This document shows positions 25,737 through 35,800 of a stretch of 64,000 nucleotides of DNA, in pieces. Position 1 is the first letter of the stretch; every line of letters begins with the position of its first letter. This DNA is from Mongoliibacter ruber (lineage in GTDB: Bacteria > Bacteroidota > Bacteroidia > Cytophagales > Cyclobacteriaceae): assembly GCF_003003005.1 (NCBI RefSeq), contig NZ_PVTR01000007.1, forward strand, positions 186,001 through 250,000, written 5' to 3'. The position numbers and the translations under genes are program-made. A model generated the notes under the pieces. That model was not told where the DNA came from and searched no databases. It was given only the letters and a program-made list of their open reading frames with translations.

Positions 25737-27755
25737 CTACGTTTGAGTGGTTGGTGTTTCCACGAATTCAAATTTTTTCAAAGTAAAGAAAATACTTGTA
25801 CCCAAATCAGGTAAGGATTCTACCCATATTTTTCCGCCATGCGTTTCTATGATTTTTTTGCAGATGGCAAGTCCCACCCCTGTTCCTTGAAATACTTCTT
25901 TGGTATGCAATCTTTGAAAGATATTGAAGACCTGATGATGGTATTGTGGTTCTATTCCTATTCCATTATCAGAGATTTGAAAGTGCCAGTATTCAGGACT
26001 TTCTTTTACTTCAATCTTGATTTCAGGTTTTTCATTTGGCTTACTGTACTTGAGGGCATTGTCTATGATGTTTAAGAACAGCTGCCTCATAGGTGCTTTT
26101 GAAGCAACGATTAAGGGGAGTTTCTCATAAGTTAATGTTGCATTCTTATCTTGAATGACATTTCTATGGAGTAGCTTTACATCATCCAAAACCTCATGAA
26201 TGCATACTTTCTCTCGGCTTCCTACATTTCCAGCCATGCTGTATTCCAAAAGATCCAGAATGATCTGTCTCATTCTGATTGCACCTTCACTTGCAAATTG
26301 AATGTATTGTTTGCCCTTATCATCCAAGTTTTCACCGTATTTTTTCTCAAGTAGCTTGAGGAAACTGCTGATCATTCGAAGTGGTTCCTGCAAGTCATGA
26401 GAGACGGTATAAGCAAATTTTTCCAGCTCCTCATTTGATAGTTCCAGTTCCCTAGCCCTATTTTTCAATTGCTCACTAAGGGAAAGCATTTCAGATTCTG
26501 AAGCTTTGATTTTAGAAATATCCTGAGTGGCTCCGATGACCCTTACTGGTTGGTCTTCTTTGTCCCGAATGATGATTCCTTTGTCCACTACATGGGCATA
26601 GGTGCCATCTCGCTTGAGAAACCTAAACTCCTGCTCCCAATATTCTGACTTTGATTCAAAAGCATTTTTAAGATTTTTGTTTACTTGAACCAAATCATCG
26701 GGATGTATATGTTTATCCCAAAAATCATTGTTGTTATTCATCTCTGACCTCTTGTATCCAAAGAGATTTTCGAAGTTTTTGGAGCGGTATACCTTATCTT
26801 CTTTGATATCCCAATCCCAAATGGCATCAGAAGTAGCCATGGTGGCATATTTAAACCGCTCATTACTTATGGATAACCTTCTGGATTGGCTATTTACTTT
26901 CTTTTCCAACATAGCTGGAATTGTCGCCAGATACCAAGCTGTCAAGCCAAGTATCACCGAGAGTAGAAACCTTAATGCTAAGGCCAAATACACATTTTCC
27001 CAGGCTTCTGATTTTTTAAGCTGAACTGTCAATGTCCAGTTTCCCCAGTCAATGAATTCAGATTCTATATGACCTGTATAGGTAGCATCATCATTTACAG
27101 GTAGAAAATACTCTTCCTCCCCAGATTCAGGGTTATTTTTGACAAGTTGAATGTAAAATTGATCATTTGCCTCTTCATCAATTCCAATAATATCCTGAAA
27201 AGTCTCCAAATAAATAATGACTGCAGAAAAACCCCAGAATTCATCATTTTTGAATATAGGAAGCCTGCCAATAATTCCCATTCCTCCTTGTTTGAGTTCA
27301 AAAGGCCCTGCAAAGAAAACCTCTCTATTGTCTCTAGCCCTGATAGCCTCAGCGCTTCTAGAGGGGTCTTCAAGAATGTCATATCCTATGGCCAAACGAT
27401 TGCCTTCCAATGGATACACTTCAATGATTTCTCCCCCTTTCAGTAATTCGATGACGTCAATATTTGGATTGTTCTGGATAATATCTCTACCTATCTCTTC
27501 AAAGTTGTCAATTGGCCCATACCTTCTTTCGATAAACTCTAATGTGTGAGCTGCCGATATCGCTGAACTCAAGCCGTTTGCAATTCTTTTTTCTATTAGA
27601 TTGGCCTGTTCTTTGGTGAGTTGCTCTTCATCAGAAAGATAGAGAGCCACTTCTTTATAGGTTAAAAACTGCGTAAGAAACAGCGCAAGTAAAAATGCAA
27701 CTATCCCTGTTAAAATGGGGCTCTGATAAAAAATTTTAAATATTGATTTTTTCAT
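25737..27755 (-). CDS. Membrane sensor histidine kinase with CHASE and PAS domains
   Basis: A 672-residue kinase. TM1 (about 14-32) and TM2 (about 258-278) enclose a periplasmic CHASE domain (about 50-240, with GFSAVIIYLETFQDIIGI). A PAS/PAC unit of the FKYATMATSDAIWDWDI type covers about 295-420. A coiled coil leads to the phosphoacceptor His453 in YTVSHDLQEPLRM, followed by an intact HATPase: N box NIIDNALKYS, G1 ISDNGIGI, F box NIFQRLH and G2 GTGVGLAI. The HDLQEPLR H-box places it with phytochrome-like kinases that use Rcp1-type partners, and an Rcp1-like gene lies next. It begins 15 bases after the stop of the 1223-residue kinase. Confidence 0.93.
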   Translation of the reverse strand: MKKSIFKIFYQSPILTGIVAFLLALFLTQFLTYKEVALYLSDEEQLTKEQANLIEKRIANGLSSAISAAHTLEFIERRYGPIDNFEEIGRDIIQNNPNIDVIELLKGGEIIEVYPLEGNRLAIGYDILEDPSRSAEAIRARDNREVFFAGPFELKQGGMGIIGRLPIFKNDEFWGFSAVIIYLETFQDIIGIDEEANDQFYIQLVKNNPESGEEEYFLPVNDDATYTGHIESEFIDWGNWTLTVQLKKSEAWENVYLALALRFLLSVILGLTAWYLATIPAMLEKKVNSQSRRLSISNERFKYATMATSDAIWDWDIKEDKVYRSKNFENLFGYKRSEMNNNNDFWDKHIHPDDLVQVNKNLKNAFESKSEYWEQEFRFLKRDGTYAHVVDKGIIIRDKEDQPVRVIGATQDISKIKASESEMLSLSEQLKNRARELELSNEELEKFAYTVSHDLQEPLRMISSFLKLLEKKYGENLDDKGKQYIQFASEGAIRMRQIILDLLEYSMAGNVGSREKVCIHEVLDDVKLLHRNVIQDKNATLTYEKLPLIVASKAPMRQLFLNIIDNALKYSKPNEKPEIKIEVKESPEYWHFQISDNGIGIEPQYHHQVFNIFQRLHTKEVFQGTGVGLAICKKIIETHGGKIWVESLPDLGTSIFFTLKKFEFVETPTTQT

Positions 27756-27770
27756 ATAGGAGCTTTAATA

Positions 27771-30700
27771 TTACTTAGGCAAGGTGAAGTGGAAGGTGCT
27801 GCCTATGTCTATTACTGAATCTACCCAGATTTTACCTCCGATATTTTCGATTATTTTTTTACAAATGGCAAGTCCGATACCTGTACCTGAATATTTCTCC
27901 TTGCCATGTAGACGTTGAAAGATAACGAATATTTTCTTATGATACTCTTCTGGTATCCCCAATCCATTGTCGCTGATTTCAAAATGCCAATGGTTTCCTT
28001 CATCATAAGCTTTGATAGCGATCACAGGGTCTGTATCTTCTTTTCTATACTTTAGTGCATTAGAAATAATATTTTGAAATACCTGTCTGATATAACCTTT
28101 TTGAGCTCTGATGGTTGGCAAACTTACCCATTTTATTTCAGCATTGTTTTCTTCGATATTGGCTTGGAGAAGAGAGTTTATTTCTTCCAAAAGAAGGTTT
28201 ATGTCCACTTGTTCGGAGGGAATATGGATCCTCCCCACCCTGGAATACTCCAAAAGATCCAATATGATATTTTTCATCCTTAAGGAACCATCCACTGCAA
28301 AGTGAATATATTGCCTGCCCTTATCGCCGAGTTCGGGACCATATTTTTTATCTATCAATGTCAAAAAACTTGTAATCATCCGAAGGGGTTCCTGAAGGTC
28401 ATGGGAAGCCACATAAGCAAACTGTTCCAGCTCTTTATTGGACATGCCAAGCTCCTGATTGCTTTTCTGAAGTTCTATGTTCAGTGATTTTAAGGAGTCA
28501 AGGTTTTCTTTCCTTTCTATAGCCACTTCTAGATTAGAGATAAGTGTTTTCAAAAATGAGATCTCTTCATCTGTCCAAAAGCGTTCTTGTTTACATTCAT
28601 CAAATCCAATATACCCGTAAAATTCATTGTTGTAATAAATGGGAAGCTGAATGATTGATTTGATTTGTTGTTCTTCTAATATTTGAAACAAGTTTCCTTC
28701 TGATTCTTTTGTATGCGCGATAAATGGTTCTTTTTCATGCATTTTTGCCAAAAAACTCGGGAAATTATCCAAAGCTATCCTTTGATAATTAGGATTTTCA
28801 AGCTCTGAACTTACATTTGGATCATTCCACTCCAGGATTTGCTTTGTGTACAACTTCCCTGTTTCCTTTTCAGTGAAATTTTTAAAAAAATAAACCCTAT
28901 CAGCATTTACGGCTTTTCCGACCAGTTCCAAACATTCCTTTAATACTTTTTCCCAGTCTTGATTAAAAAGCAAGAGGTTGACTACCGTGGCGATTGTTTC
29001 CAATAGCCTGGTCTTATAGATTAATGAACTTTCAAATTTTTTGTTTTCAGTAATGTCTCTGGAAATCCCCACCAAACCAAGCACCTTTCCTTCATAATCC
29101 AAAAGTGGGAGCTTGGATGTACTTAATATCTTTTTTTGACCTAGGTAGTCAATAATGGGTTCTTCTTTATTGATGACAGGTATCAAATCTTTCATCACCG
29201 TCTCATCATCTTTATGAAAACCCTCAGCCAATTCATTTGGGTAAAGCTCATGTGTTGTTTTTCCGAGAGTTTCGGCTTCTGTCTCTCTGCCCATAAGCCT
29301 GACGTTGGCTTTGTTGTTGATGATATGGCGGAAGGAGGGATCTTTTACATAGATGTAATCAGGGATGTTGTCTATGAGCGTTCTGAGAAGATTCCTTTCC
29401 TGAGCGATTCTTTCTTCAGATTTTTTCTGCTCTGAAATATCCTGAAGTGCCCCTACCATTCTGGTAGGTTTACCATTTGGATCTCTCAGGATGATTGTTT
29501 TCTCTTTGACATGAGCGTACTGACCACAATACTTTCTAAATCTATATTCCGCTTCCCACTTGTCTTCATTTAAGTTATCTTTAGCGCTTTGTAGACTTTT
29601 TATGATTTCTTCCCTGTCTTCTGGATGTATGGCATGTTCCCATGTATCTTGCGTGACATAGTTGGTTTCTAATGGATAGCCAAATAGTGTCTTGTATCCA
29701 TCACCCCAAAAGATGGTTTCTGATTCCATATCCCAATCCCAAATGGCATCTGAGACAGCTTTGGTGGCATACAGGAATCTTTCATTGCTTTTTTCCAGAT
29801 CTTTTTTAGCCCGGAACCTTTCCGTTTCATCTATTACCGTGGAAATCATGAGACCCTGTTCAAACAAGGGGATATTTTTGGCCGAAATGATTTTTGTTTT
29901 ACCTTCCTTCGTGAATACATTGATGCCATTCCAGTTCATCCTGTCCGGATTTTTGCTTGAAATGTCAGCTTCTATCATTTCCCGTATTTCTTGCCTGTAT
30001 GTTGGATTTGGATAGACTTTTTCAAAAAAGGATGGGATATCCAACAGTTCCTCTCTAGGCCAACCATAGATCTCTGCAAATTTCCTGTTCATCAGCGTGA
30101 CCTTTCCGGTGTTGATGTCATTGACCGCAATACCGATTGGAAGATTCTCTACAGTAGTCTGTATAAAATTATTTCTTGAACGCAGCTTTTCATTGGCTAC
30201 TTTTAAATCTGTTATGTTTTGTAAAGAGCCTACCATCCGCACTATTTCGCCTTCTTCGTTTCTGATACCAAAGCCCTTATCTGTAACATTTGCGTATGTA
30301 CCATCAGCTTTCAAAAACCTGTATTCATCCTCCCAGTACTCATCTTTACTGTTGAAGTATGCTATTAGGCTTTTTTCAACTCTTGCCATATCATCAGGGT
30401 GTAAAAAACCACCAAAGTCACCCATTCCGGCATTACTGCTCGAAAAACTATATCCAAACTGAGATCGCATTCCATCACCCCAAAAAATAGAATTTTTGCT
30501 TACATCCCAATCATATATAATTTCTGAGGTTGCCTTGCTGACCAAATGGTATCTTTTCAGCAATTCTTTCATTCCTTGCTTTAAGATTTCTTCTTCCGTG
30601 ATATCTTGGATAGTGCCTGTATACTTGTCTTTTTTTGAAATGGGGTCAAATTGTAAAGAGGCCCTTTCATGTACCCACTTGGTGTTGTCATCACCGGTTA

Positions 30701-31442
30701 TGATTCTGTATTTGAAATCAGCTTGTATTTTGCCTATGATGGCTTTGGAAAAAATTTTATCAAAATAGGCCTTGTCATCTAGGTGTATGGTCTTTTGCAA
30801 ACTGACAGGGTCCAGGACAAAAGACTCCTGATCCACTTCCCATATTCGATACACTTCTTTGGACCAGAACAACTCACTGGTCTCTGGTATGAACTCAAAA
30901 TAGCCCACTTTAGCGATTTTTTGGGCTTCAGTTAGTTTATTCTCTATTTCTATCTGTTTTTGAAAATTTCGCTTAGATGCAGTAATATCTTCGGTGGTGA
31001 CCAATACTTCCTCGAAGCTGTCCTCATACCCTGGTACAACTTTCCAGCGGAGAAAGATGTGCTTTTCTGTACCATCAAGACTTTTCATTTTTGATTCTAT
31101 CTCCAAGCTACTTCTGCCTTGTGTCACACAAAGTATTTCCTGCACCAAGGCTTCGTTGGTTTCCGGTAAAAAGAGTTTGTGGAAGTTGGCAAGAAGTTCT
31201 TCTTTGTCAGATGCTGCATGAAGTTTGAGGCAAGCTTCATTAAAATCTACGATTTTGATCCTTTTACTGCATTCATCAATAATTTCAGGATTTTCTTTGA
31301 GGCGGTTCAAAACAGTAATTTCAGGTTTCCCTAAAAGTTTGATTTCCTCGAGGTAAGTTTTCACATCAGAAAAGTCTTCCTCCCAAATAGGTATCGGCGT
31401 TACCTCAAAAATGGCTCTGTATTTAGAATCCTCAGAAAGCAT
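27771..31442 (-). CDS. Soluble histidine kinase with about six PAS domains and a GAF domain
   Basis: A 1223-residue cytoplasmic kinase with no membrane segment. Successive PAS/PAC units occupy roughly 1-155, 160-285, 290-415, 420-540, 545-670 and 680-800; several share the phrase SDAIWDWDMES or EIIYDWDVSKN with the pattern of FAD/haem-type PAS-3 folds. A GAF domain follows (about 805-965, IIQLPIYYNNEFYGYIGFDE), then coiled coil, phosphoacceptor His1014 in VASHDLQEPLRM and a complete HATPase (NIISNALKYR, ISDNGLGI, GTGIGLAI). It is the first gene of the signalling operon, and its catalytic part is very similar to the CHASE kinase that follows. The signal sensed is unknown. Confidence 0.93.
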   Translation of the reverse strand: MLSEDSKYRAIFEVTPIPIWEEDFSDVKTYLEEIKLLGKPEITVLNRLKENPEIIDECSKRIKIVDFNEACLKLHAASDKEELLANFHKLFLPETNEALVQEILCVTQGRSSLEIESKMKSLDGTEKHIFLRWKVVPGYEDSFEEVLVTTEDITASKRNFQKQIEIENKLTEAQKIAKVGYFEFIPETSELFWSKEVYRIWEVDQESFVLDPVSLQKTIHLDDKAYFDKIFSKAIIGKIQADFKYRIITGDDNTKWVHERASLQFDPISKKDKYTGTIQDITEEEILKQGMKELLKRYHLVSKATSEIIYDWDVSKNSIFWGDGMRSQFGYSFSSSNAGMGDFGGFLHPDDMARVEKSLIAYFNSKDEYWEDEYRFLKADGTYANVTDKGFGIRNEEGEIVRMVGSLQNITDLKVANEKLRSRNNFIQTTVENLPIGIAVNDINTGKVTLMNRKFAEIYGWPREELLDIPSFFEKVYPNPTYRQEIREMIEADISSKNPDRMNWNGINVFTKEGKTKIISAKNIPLFEQGLMISTVIDETERFRAKKDLEKSNERFLYATKAVSDAIWDWDMESETIFWGDGYKTLFGYPLETNYVTQDTWEHAIHPEDREEIIKSLQSAKDNLNEDKWEAEYRFRKYCGQYAHVKEKTIILRDPNGKPTRMVGALQDISEQKKSEERIAQERNLLRTLIDNIPDYIYVKDPSFRHIINNKANVRLMGRETEAETLGKTTHELYPNELAEGFHKDDETVMKDLIPVINKEEPIIDYLGQKKILSTSKLPLLDYEGKVLGLVGISRDITENKKFESSLIYKTRLLETIATVVNLLLFNQDWEKVLKECLELVGKAVNADRVYFFKNFTEKETGKLYTKQILEWNDPNVSSELENPNYQRIALDNFPSFLAKMHEKEPFIAHTKESEGNLFQILEEQQIKSIIQLPIYYNNEFYGYIGFDECKQERFWTDEEISFLKTLISNLEVAIERKENLDSLKSLNIELQKSNQELGMSNKELEQFAYVASHDLQEPLRMITSFLTLIDKKYGPELGDKGRQYIHFAVDGSLRMKNIILDLLEYSRVGRIHIPSEQVDINLLLEEINSLLQANIEENNAEIKWVSLPTIRAQKGYIRQVFQNIISNALKYRKEDTDPVIAIKAYDEGNHWHFEISDNGLGIPEEYHKKIFVIFQRLHGKEKYSGTGIGLAICKKIIENIGGKIWVDSVIDIGSTFHFTLPK

Positions 31443-31601
31443 GTAATAAAGTGGGCTTGATAATCAGGCTATGGCTTACAATAAATAGTAAACACTTTCA
31501 AAATAGGTATTATGTACTAACATTGCCAATATAAAGTATAAAATAAGTTACTAAGTGTAATTCTTGATGTTTTTCCAATTATGAAATTAGATTTGGACAA
31601 T

Positions 31602-32684
31602 TTATAATTTAACCAAATCACCTGTTTTCACAGATTCATCACATGCGAAAGCAATCCTGAGACTATTGACCGCATCATCTAAATGATCCGTAAGGTCCAA
31701 ATCATCCTGTATGGTTTGCAAAAAGTACTTTTGCTCTCTGTTGCAAAGCTCTTGGTGATCAGGCTCATCAGTCAGGTCTATCCATTGGTCCTTTTTGACA
31801 AACATATTTTCAGCGTCTATATCTGCGAAGTGGATCTTGATGCTCTCCGTTTTGGTATGGGAGTCCACATCATCTGATTTACCGGATTCACTAGCATTTT
31901 TGGCGACAATGGAAACTGCCCCTTTTGGCCCAAAAACATCCTTGATAAAAAACGCATTGTCACTGATCATGGGACCCCAACCTGCCTCATACCATCCCAC
32001 AGAACCATCTTCAAACCTGATTTGAAGCTGTCCATAGTTGTAATTGTCTGTGCCAATATCATCGGTGAGACGAGCACCTATGGCAGAGACGGAGAGTGGC
32101 TTAGACCGGGTCATCTGACACATCACATCTATGTAATGCACGCCACAATCCACTATTGGGCTAAGGCTTTTCATCAGGTTTCTGTGAACATCCCACATAT
32201 AGCCCTTGCTTTGTTGATTGAGATTCATCCGCATGACCAAAGGTTTGCCGAGCTTTTGCGCCTCTTCGATGAATCTGATCCAAGATGGATGGTGTCTCAA
32301 AATATAACCCACCACTACTTTTTTGCTTGCCGCCTGTGCTGCATTTACTATTTTTTCAGAACCGGCAATGGTGTCTGCCAATGGCTTTTCTATGAAAACA
32401 TGGCAACCTGCATTCAGGGCCATAAGGGCGAAAGTTTCGTGGGTGTCAGGGTAGGTTGAGATACAGACAGCGTCAGGGTTGGTTTTGTTTAAAGCTTCAC
32501 CATAATCATTGAATAGGGGATAGTTGGCATTCAATTTCTTATTGAGCTTTTCCTTGCTTTCTCCTCTTGCCACAAGCCCACAGATTTCAAACTCGTTCAT
32601 TTGATGATAGGCCGTAGCATGGGAGGCTCCCATATTTCCGCATCCTACTACTAGTATTCTTATCGTCTTGTTAGCTTTTTTCAT
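31602..32684 (-). CDS. Gfo/Idh/MocA family oxidoreductase
   Basis: A 360-residue NAD(P)-dependent oxidoreductase. The N-terminal Rossmann motif is VVGCGNMGASHATAYH, the conserved EKP motif of the family is in VFIEKPLADT, and the C-terminal alpha/beta domain contains the region VDCGVHYIDVMCQMT with the catalytic-type histidine. Members act on sugars, inositols or related polyols, often from polysaccharide breakdown; the sequence alone does not tell which. It stands alone between two sensor kinases, far from the fucose cluster, so a link to fucose is not supported. Confidence 0.88.
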   Translation of the reverse strand: MKKANKTIRILVVGCGNMGASHATAYHQMNEFEICGLVARGESKEKLNKKLNANYPLFNDYGEALNKTNPDAVCISTYPDTHETFALMALNAGCHVFIEKPLADTIAGSEKIVNAAQAASKKVVVGYILRHHPSWIRFIEEAQKLGKPLVMRMNLNQQSKGYMWDVHRNLMKSLSPIVDCGVHYIDVMCQMTRSKPLSVSAIGARLTDDIGTDNYNYGQLQIRFEDGSVGWYEAGWGPMISDNAFFIKDVFGPKGAVSIVAKNASESGKSDDVDSHTKTESIKIHFADIDAENMFVKKDQWIDLTDEPDHQELCNREQKYFLQTIQDDLDLTDHLDDAVNSLRIAFACDESVKTGDLVKL

Positions 32685-32741
32685 GAGTTTATAATTGTTT
32701 TTCAGCGGGTACCCCGATTAGTCCGGGCAGGCTATGGAATC

Positions 32742-32760
32742 CCTGCCTTCCAGAGGCAGG
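32742..32760. repeat. Dispersed palindrome CCTGCCT-n5-AGGCAGG
   Basis: CCTGCCT (32742-32748) and AGGCAGG (32754-32760) are exact complements around a 5-base centre. It lies in the 134-base gap between the hybrid kinase and the oxidoreductase gene. The same arm sequence recurs at 19578-19655 and, in altered form, at 56086-56106. Confidence 0.75.
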
Positions 32761-32818
32761 TCACAATGATAACAATCCCACCGTGACACGAACAGGCCAT
32801 GCAGGCTCTAGTTCATGT

Positions 32819-35800
32819 TTATTCATCGGCTATGTTGGTAATCTCTTCCAGGATGATTTTGTCTAGACGGGACCACTCTGATTCCAATTTACCAAATATT
32901 TCCACAAGTGTTTCTTCTTTGGCCTTCAAAGCTGACATCTCCATGGCTTCTGATAATTCGGCAAGCACATCAAAGGCCATGGATTGTGAAGCACCTCTGA
33001 TGTAGTGAGCGTTAGCTTTTACACCTTCTCTGTCTAGATTGGTGAGCATAGATTTTATGGCTTCAATTTTTTTGATGAGATCTCTGGAGGTAATCAACAG
33101 TTCCTTAAGCAAAGGCTGATAATTATCAATAAGCTGCATCAATTTGACTTTGTTGAAACTCAGTTTGCGCTCTGAGTTGCTTTCTTGGTCAATCGCATGA
33201 TCTCCCGAATCCTTTAACTCTAGGTGTTTTTCCAATACAGATTTTAGAGATGCCGGGTGAATTGGTTTTGTCAGAAAATCATCCATACCTGCCTCAAAGC
33301 ACTTCTGCTGATCTTCCTTTAAGGCACCTGCCGTCAGGGCTACTATAGGAACATGCTTTCCTGTTTTTGCTTCTATTTTCCGGATGTTTTGAGTAGCGTT
33401 TAATCCATCCATTTCTGGCATATGTACATCCATGAAAATCAGATCCACATCATGCGCAAGATATTTTTCCACTGCTATTTGACCGTTACCACATTCGATT
33501 ACTCTGACCTTATGCAAGATGTTTCCAAGTAATGTTTTGAGCAATAGCATGTTCATGCTAATGTCCTCTGCTACCAAAACGGTGAACTCACCACTTAACT
33601 TTTGTTCCTGTAGTGGCTGAGGCTGTTGGTTTTGAGCTACATCTTGGTTTAGGTTTTCTATTTCATCAAAAAGATCAGCATAATTCAGTGGTTTGCTGAT
33701 GTTTTGGTTGATTTTGAGTTTAATCATTGGAGTTTTAAGCTTCTCTCCATCAGAATAATAGCTCATGATAAATATAGGAAGCATTGAGGCATCTAACTTC
33801 AATTCCTTTCTAATCTGACTGATCACCTGAATTCCATCCACATACGGCATGTGGTAGTCTATAAGTGCCAAATCAAAATCCAGGTTCCCAGTCAAATGCT
33901 TGAAAGCTTCAAATCCATTGCCTGCAGTGTAACACTCCAAACCCCAAGATTCCAAATGCTTTTTGGTAATGGATCGTACCTCAGCATTATCGTCAACGAA
34001 TAGGACTCTTTTTACAGCTTTATTTGCAAGCTCATTTCTGCTTTGTGTCACAATGACTTCAGTATTTACTGTAAAATAAAAGGTGGAACCTTTTCCTTCT
34101 TCACTTTTCACGTTGATATGGCTACCCATTTTCTCTGCAAGCAGGTTGGATATGGTCAATCCCAGGCCTGTTCCTCCAAATTTTCTTGTTGTAGAGTTGT
34201 CAGCTTGGGAAAAGGCTTTGAAAAGTTTCTTTTGTTGCTCCTCGGATATTCCTATCCCGGTATCTATTACCGAGAAATGCAGTTTACAATTATTTTCAAC
34301 CGTAAACTCAGGGACTACCTGTAAGGTAACATTGCCCTTTTCAGTAAACTTGATGGCATTGTTGAGTAAGTTGATCAGGATTTGTTTCAACCTCAATGGG
34401 TCAATCAGGAATTGGTTTGGCAGAGTAGGAGGTATATCCAGAATGATCTCCAGATTTTTTTGACCCGCGGGATATTTGATGATGTCCAAGGTTTCATATA
34501 AAATCTCATGTAGATCTGATTCCACCATTTCCAAATCCAGTTTACCGGCCTCTATTTTGGAAAAATCTAGGATATCATTGATCAGGTTGAGTAGAGATTT
34601 ACCTGCGGTATTGGCATTGTCAGCATATTGTTGCTGCAGGTGTGAAAGGTCCGACTTCAAGAGTAAATCTGTGAAACCAATCACTCCATTGAGCGGGGTT
34701 CTGATTTCATGGCTCATATTGGCCAGAAAATCAGATTTGGACTTGCTAGCGGCATTGGCCCGGTTGGTTTCTGCAATCAATTGTTTTTCAAACTCCTTGT
34801 CCTTGGTAACATCTGACATTTTGATATCGAGACGTATTGGGGTATCATTAGAATCAAAAATTACTTTACCGATATGACACACCCACCTGATGCTTCCATC
34901 TTTAGTGACTATGCGGTGTTCTTTTTCGTATCCGTTATTTTCCTCAAGTTCAAGTCCTATTTCTTCAATGATGTAGCGGTCTTCTTCATAAATAAATTGC
35001 GTCCAAAATTCTGGATCTTGCATGCATTCATTAGAATTGACTCCAAAAAATCTCTCAACTGAAGGAGTCACGAAAAGCATTTTATAAGTAGGCAGCTTGA
35101 ATGCCCATACCACATCCTCCAATTCTGACAGGATACTCTCCAGTTGTTGCTTGGTTTTGATCAGTTCGGAAGTCTTTTTTCTGATATCATTGACATCCTG
35201 CACGGTACCATAAAGCCTTATGCAGCTTCCCATTTTGTATTCAGCCTTACCGATTAGCCTTATCCATTTTTCCTTTCCATTGGCATCGACTATGAGCAGT
35301 TCCTGATCGGTCTGTTTTTGTTTTTTGATCAATAGGTCAAGTGCTTCGGAAGCTTTATTCCTGTTAAATCCTTTTTTGAAAAAACTCAGGCTATTGTCAA
35401 ATTCAAGCTGAAAATCCTCAGGGACAGCATGAATTTCTTTCATCATATCGGACCAGTGGATTTTTTTCTCAATCAAATCGACTTCCCAAGCACCTACACG
35501 CGCGGTCTTACTGGCTTGTTCCAGAATCTCCTTGGTGTTTTCAAGTTCAAATTGTATATTTTTTCTTTGAGTTACATCCGTTACCCTACCTGCATATCTT
35601 GTTTCTTTGGAGTTTTGTGAAACAACAGGGAAGGCTTTTTCATTGAGCCACCGTACCTGACCATCCAAGACTATCCTGTACTCAATATTGAAAGCGGTGC
35701 CATTAAGAAGGTTCTTGGCAGCTTCTTTACATTTTAATTTGTCTTCTTCGTGTACAAATGTATCGTTGAAGTTTTTGCCTCCGGAGAAAAAATCCAAGTT

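Noticed and set aside
31602-32684. Missing fuconate dehydratase
   Set aside because: The gene is a Gfo/Idh/MocA oxidoreductase with a Rossmann motif, not an enolase-superfamily dehydratase.
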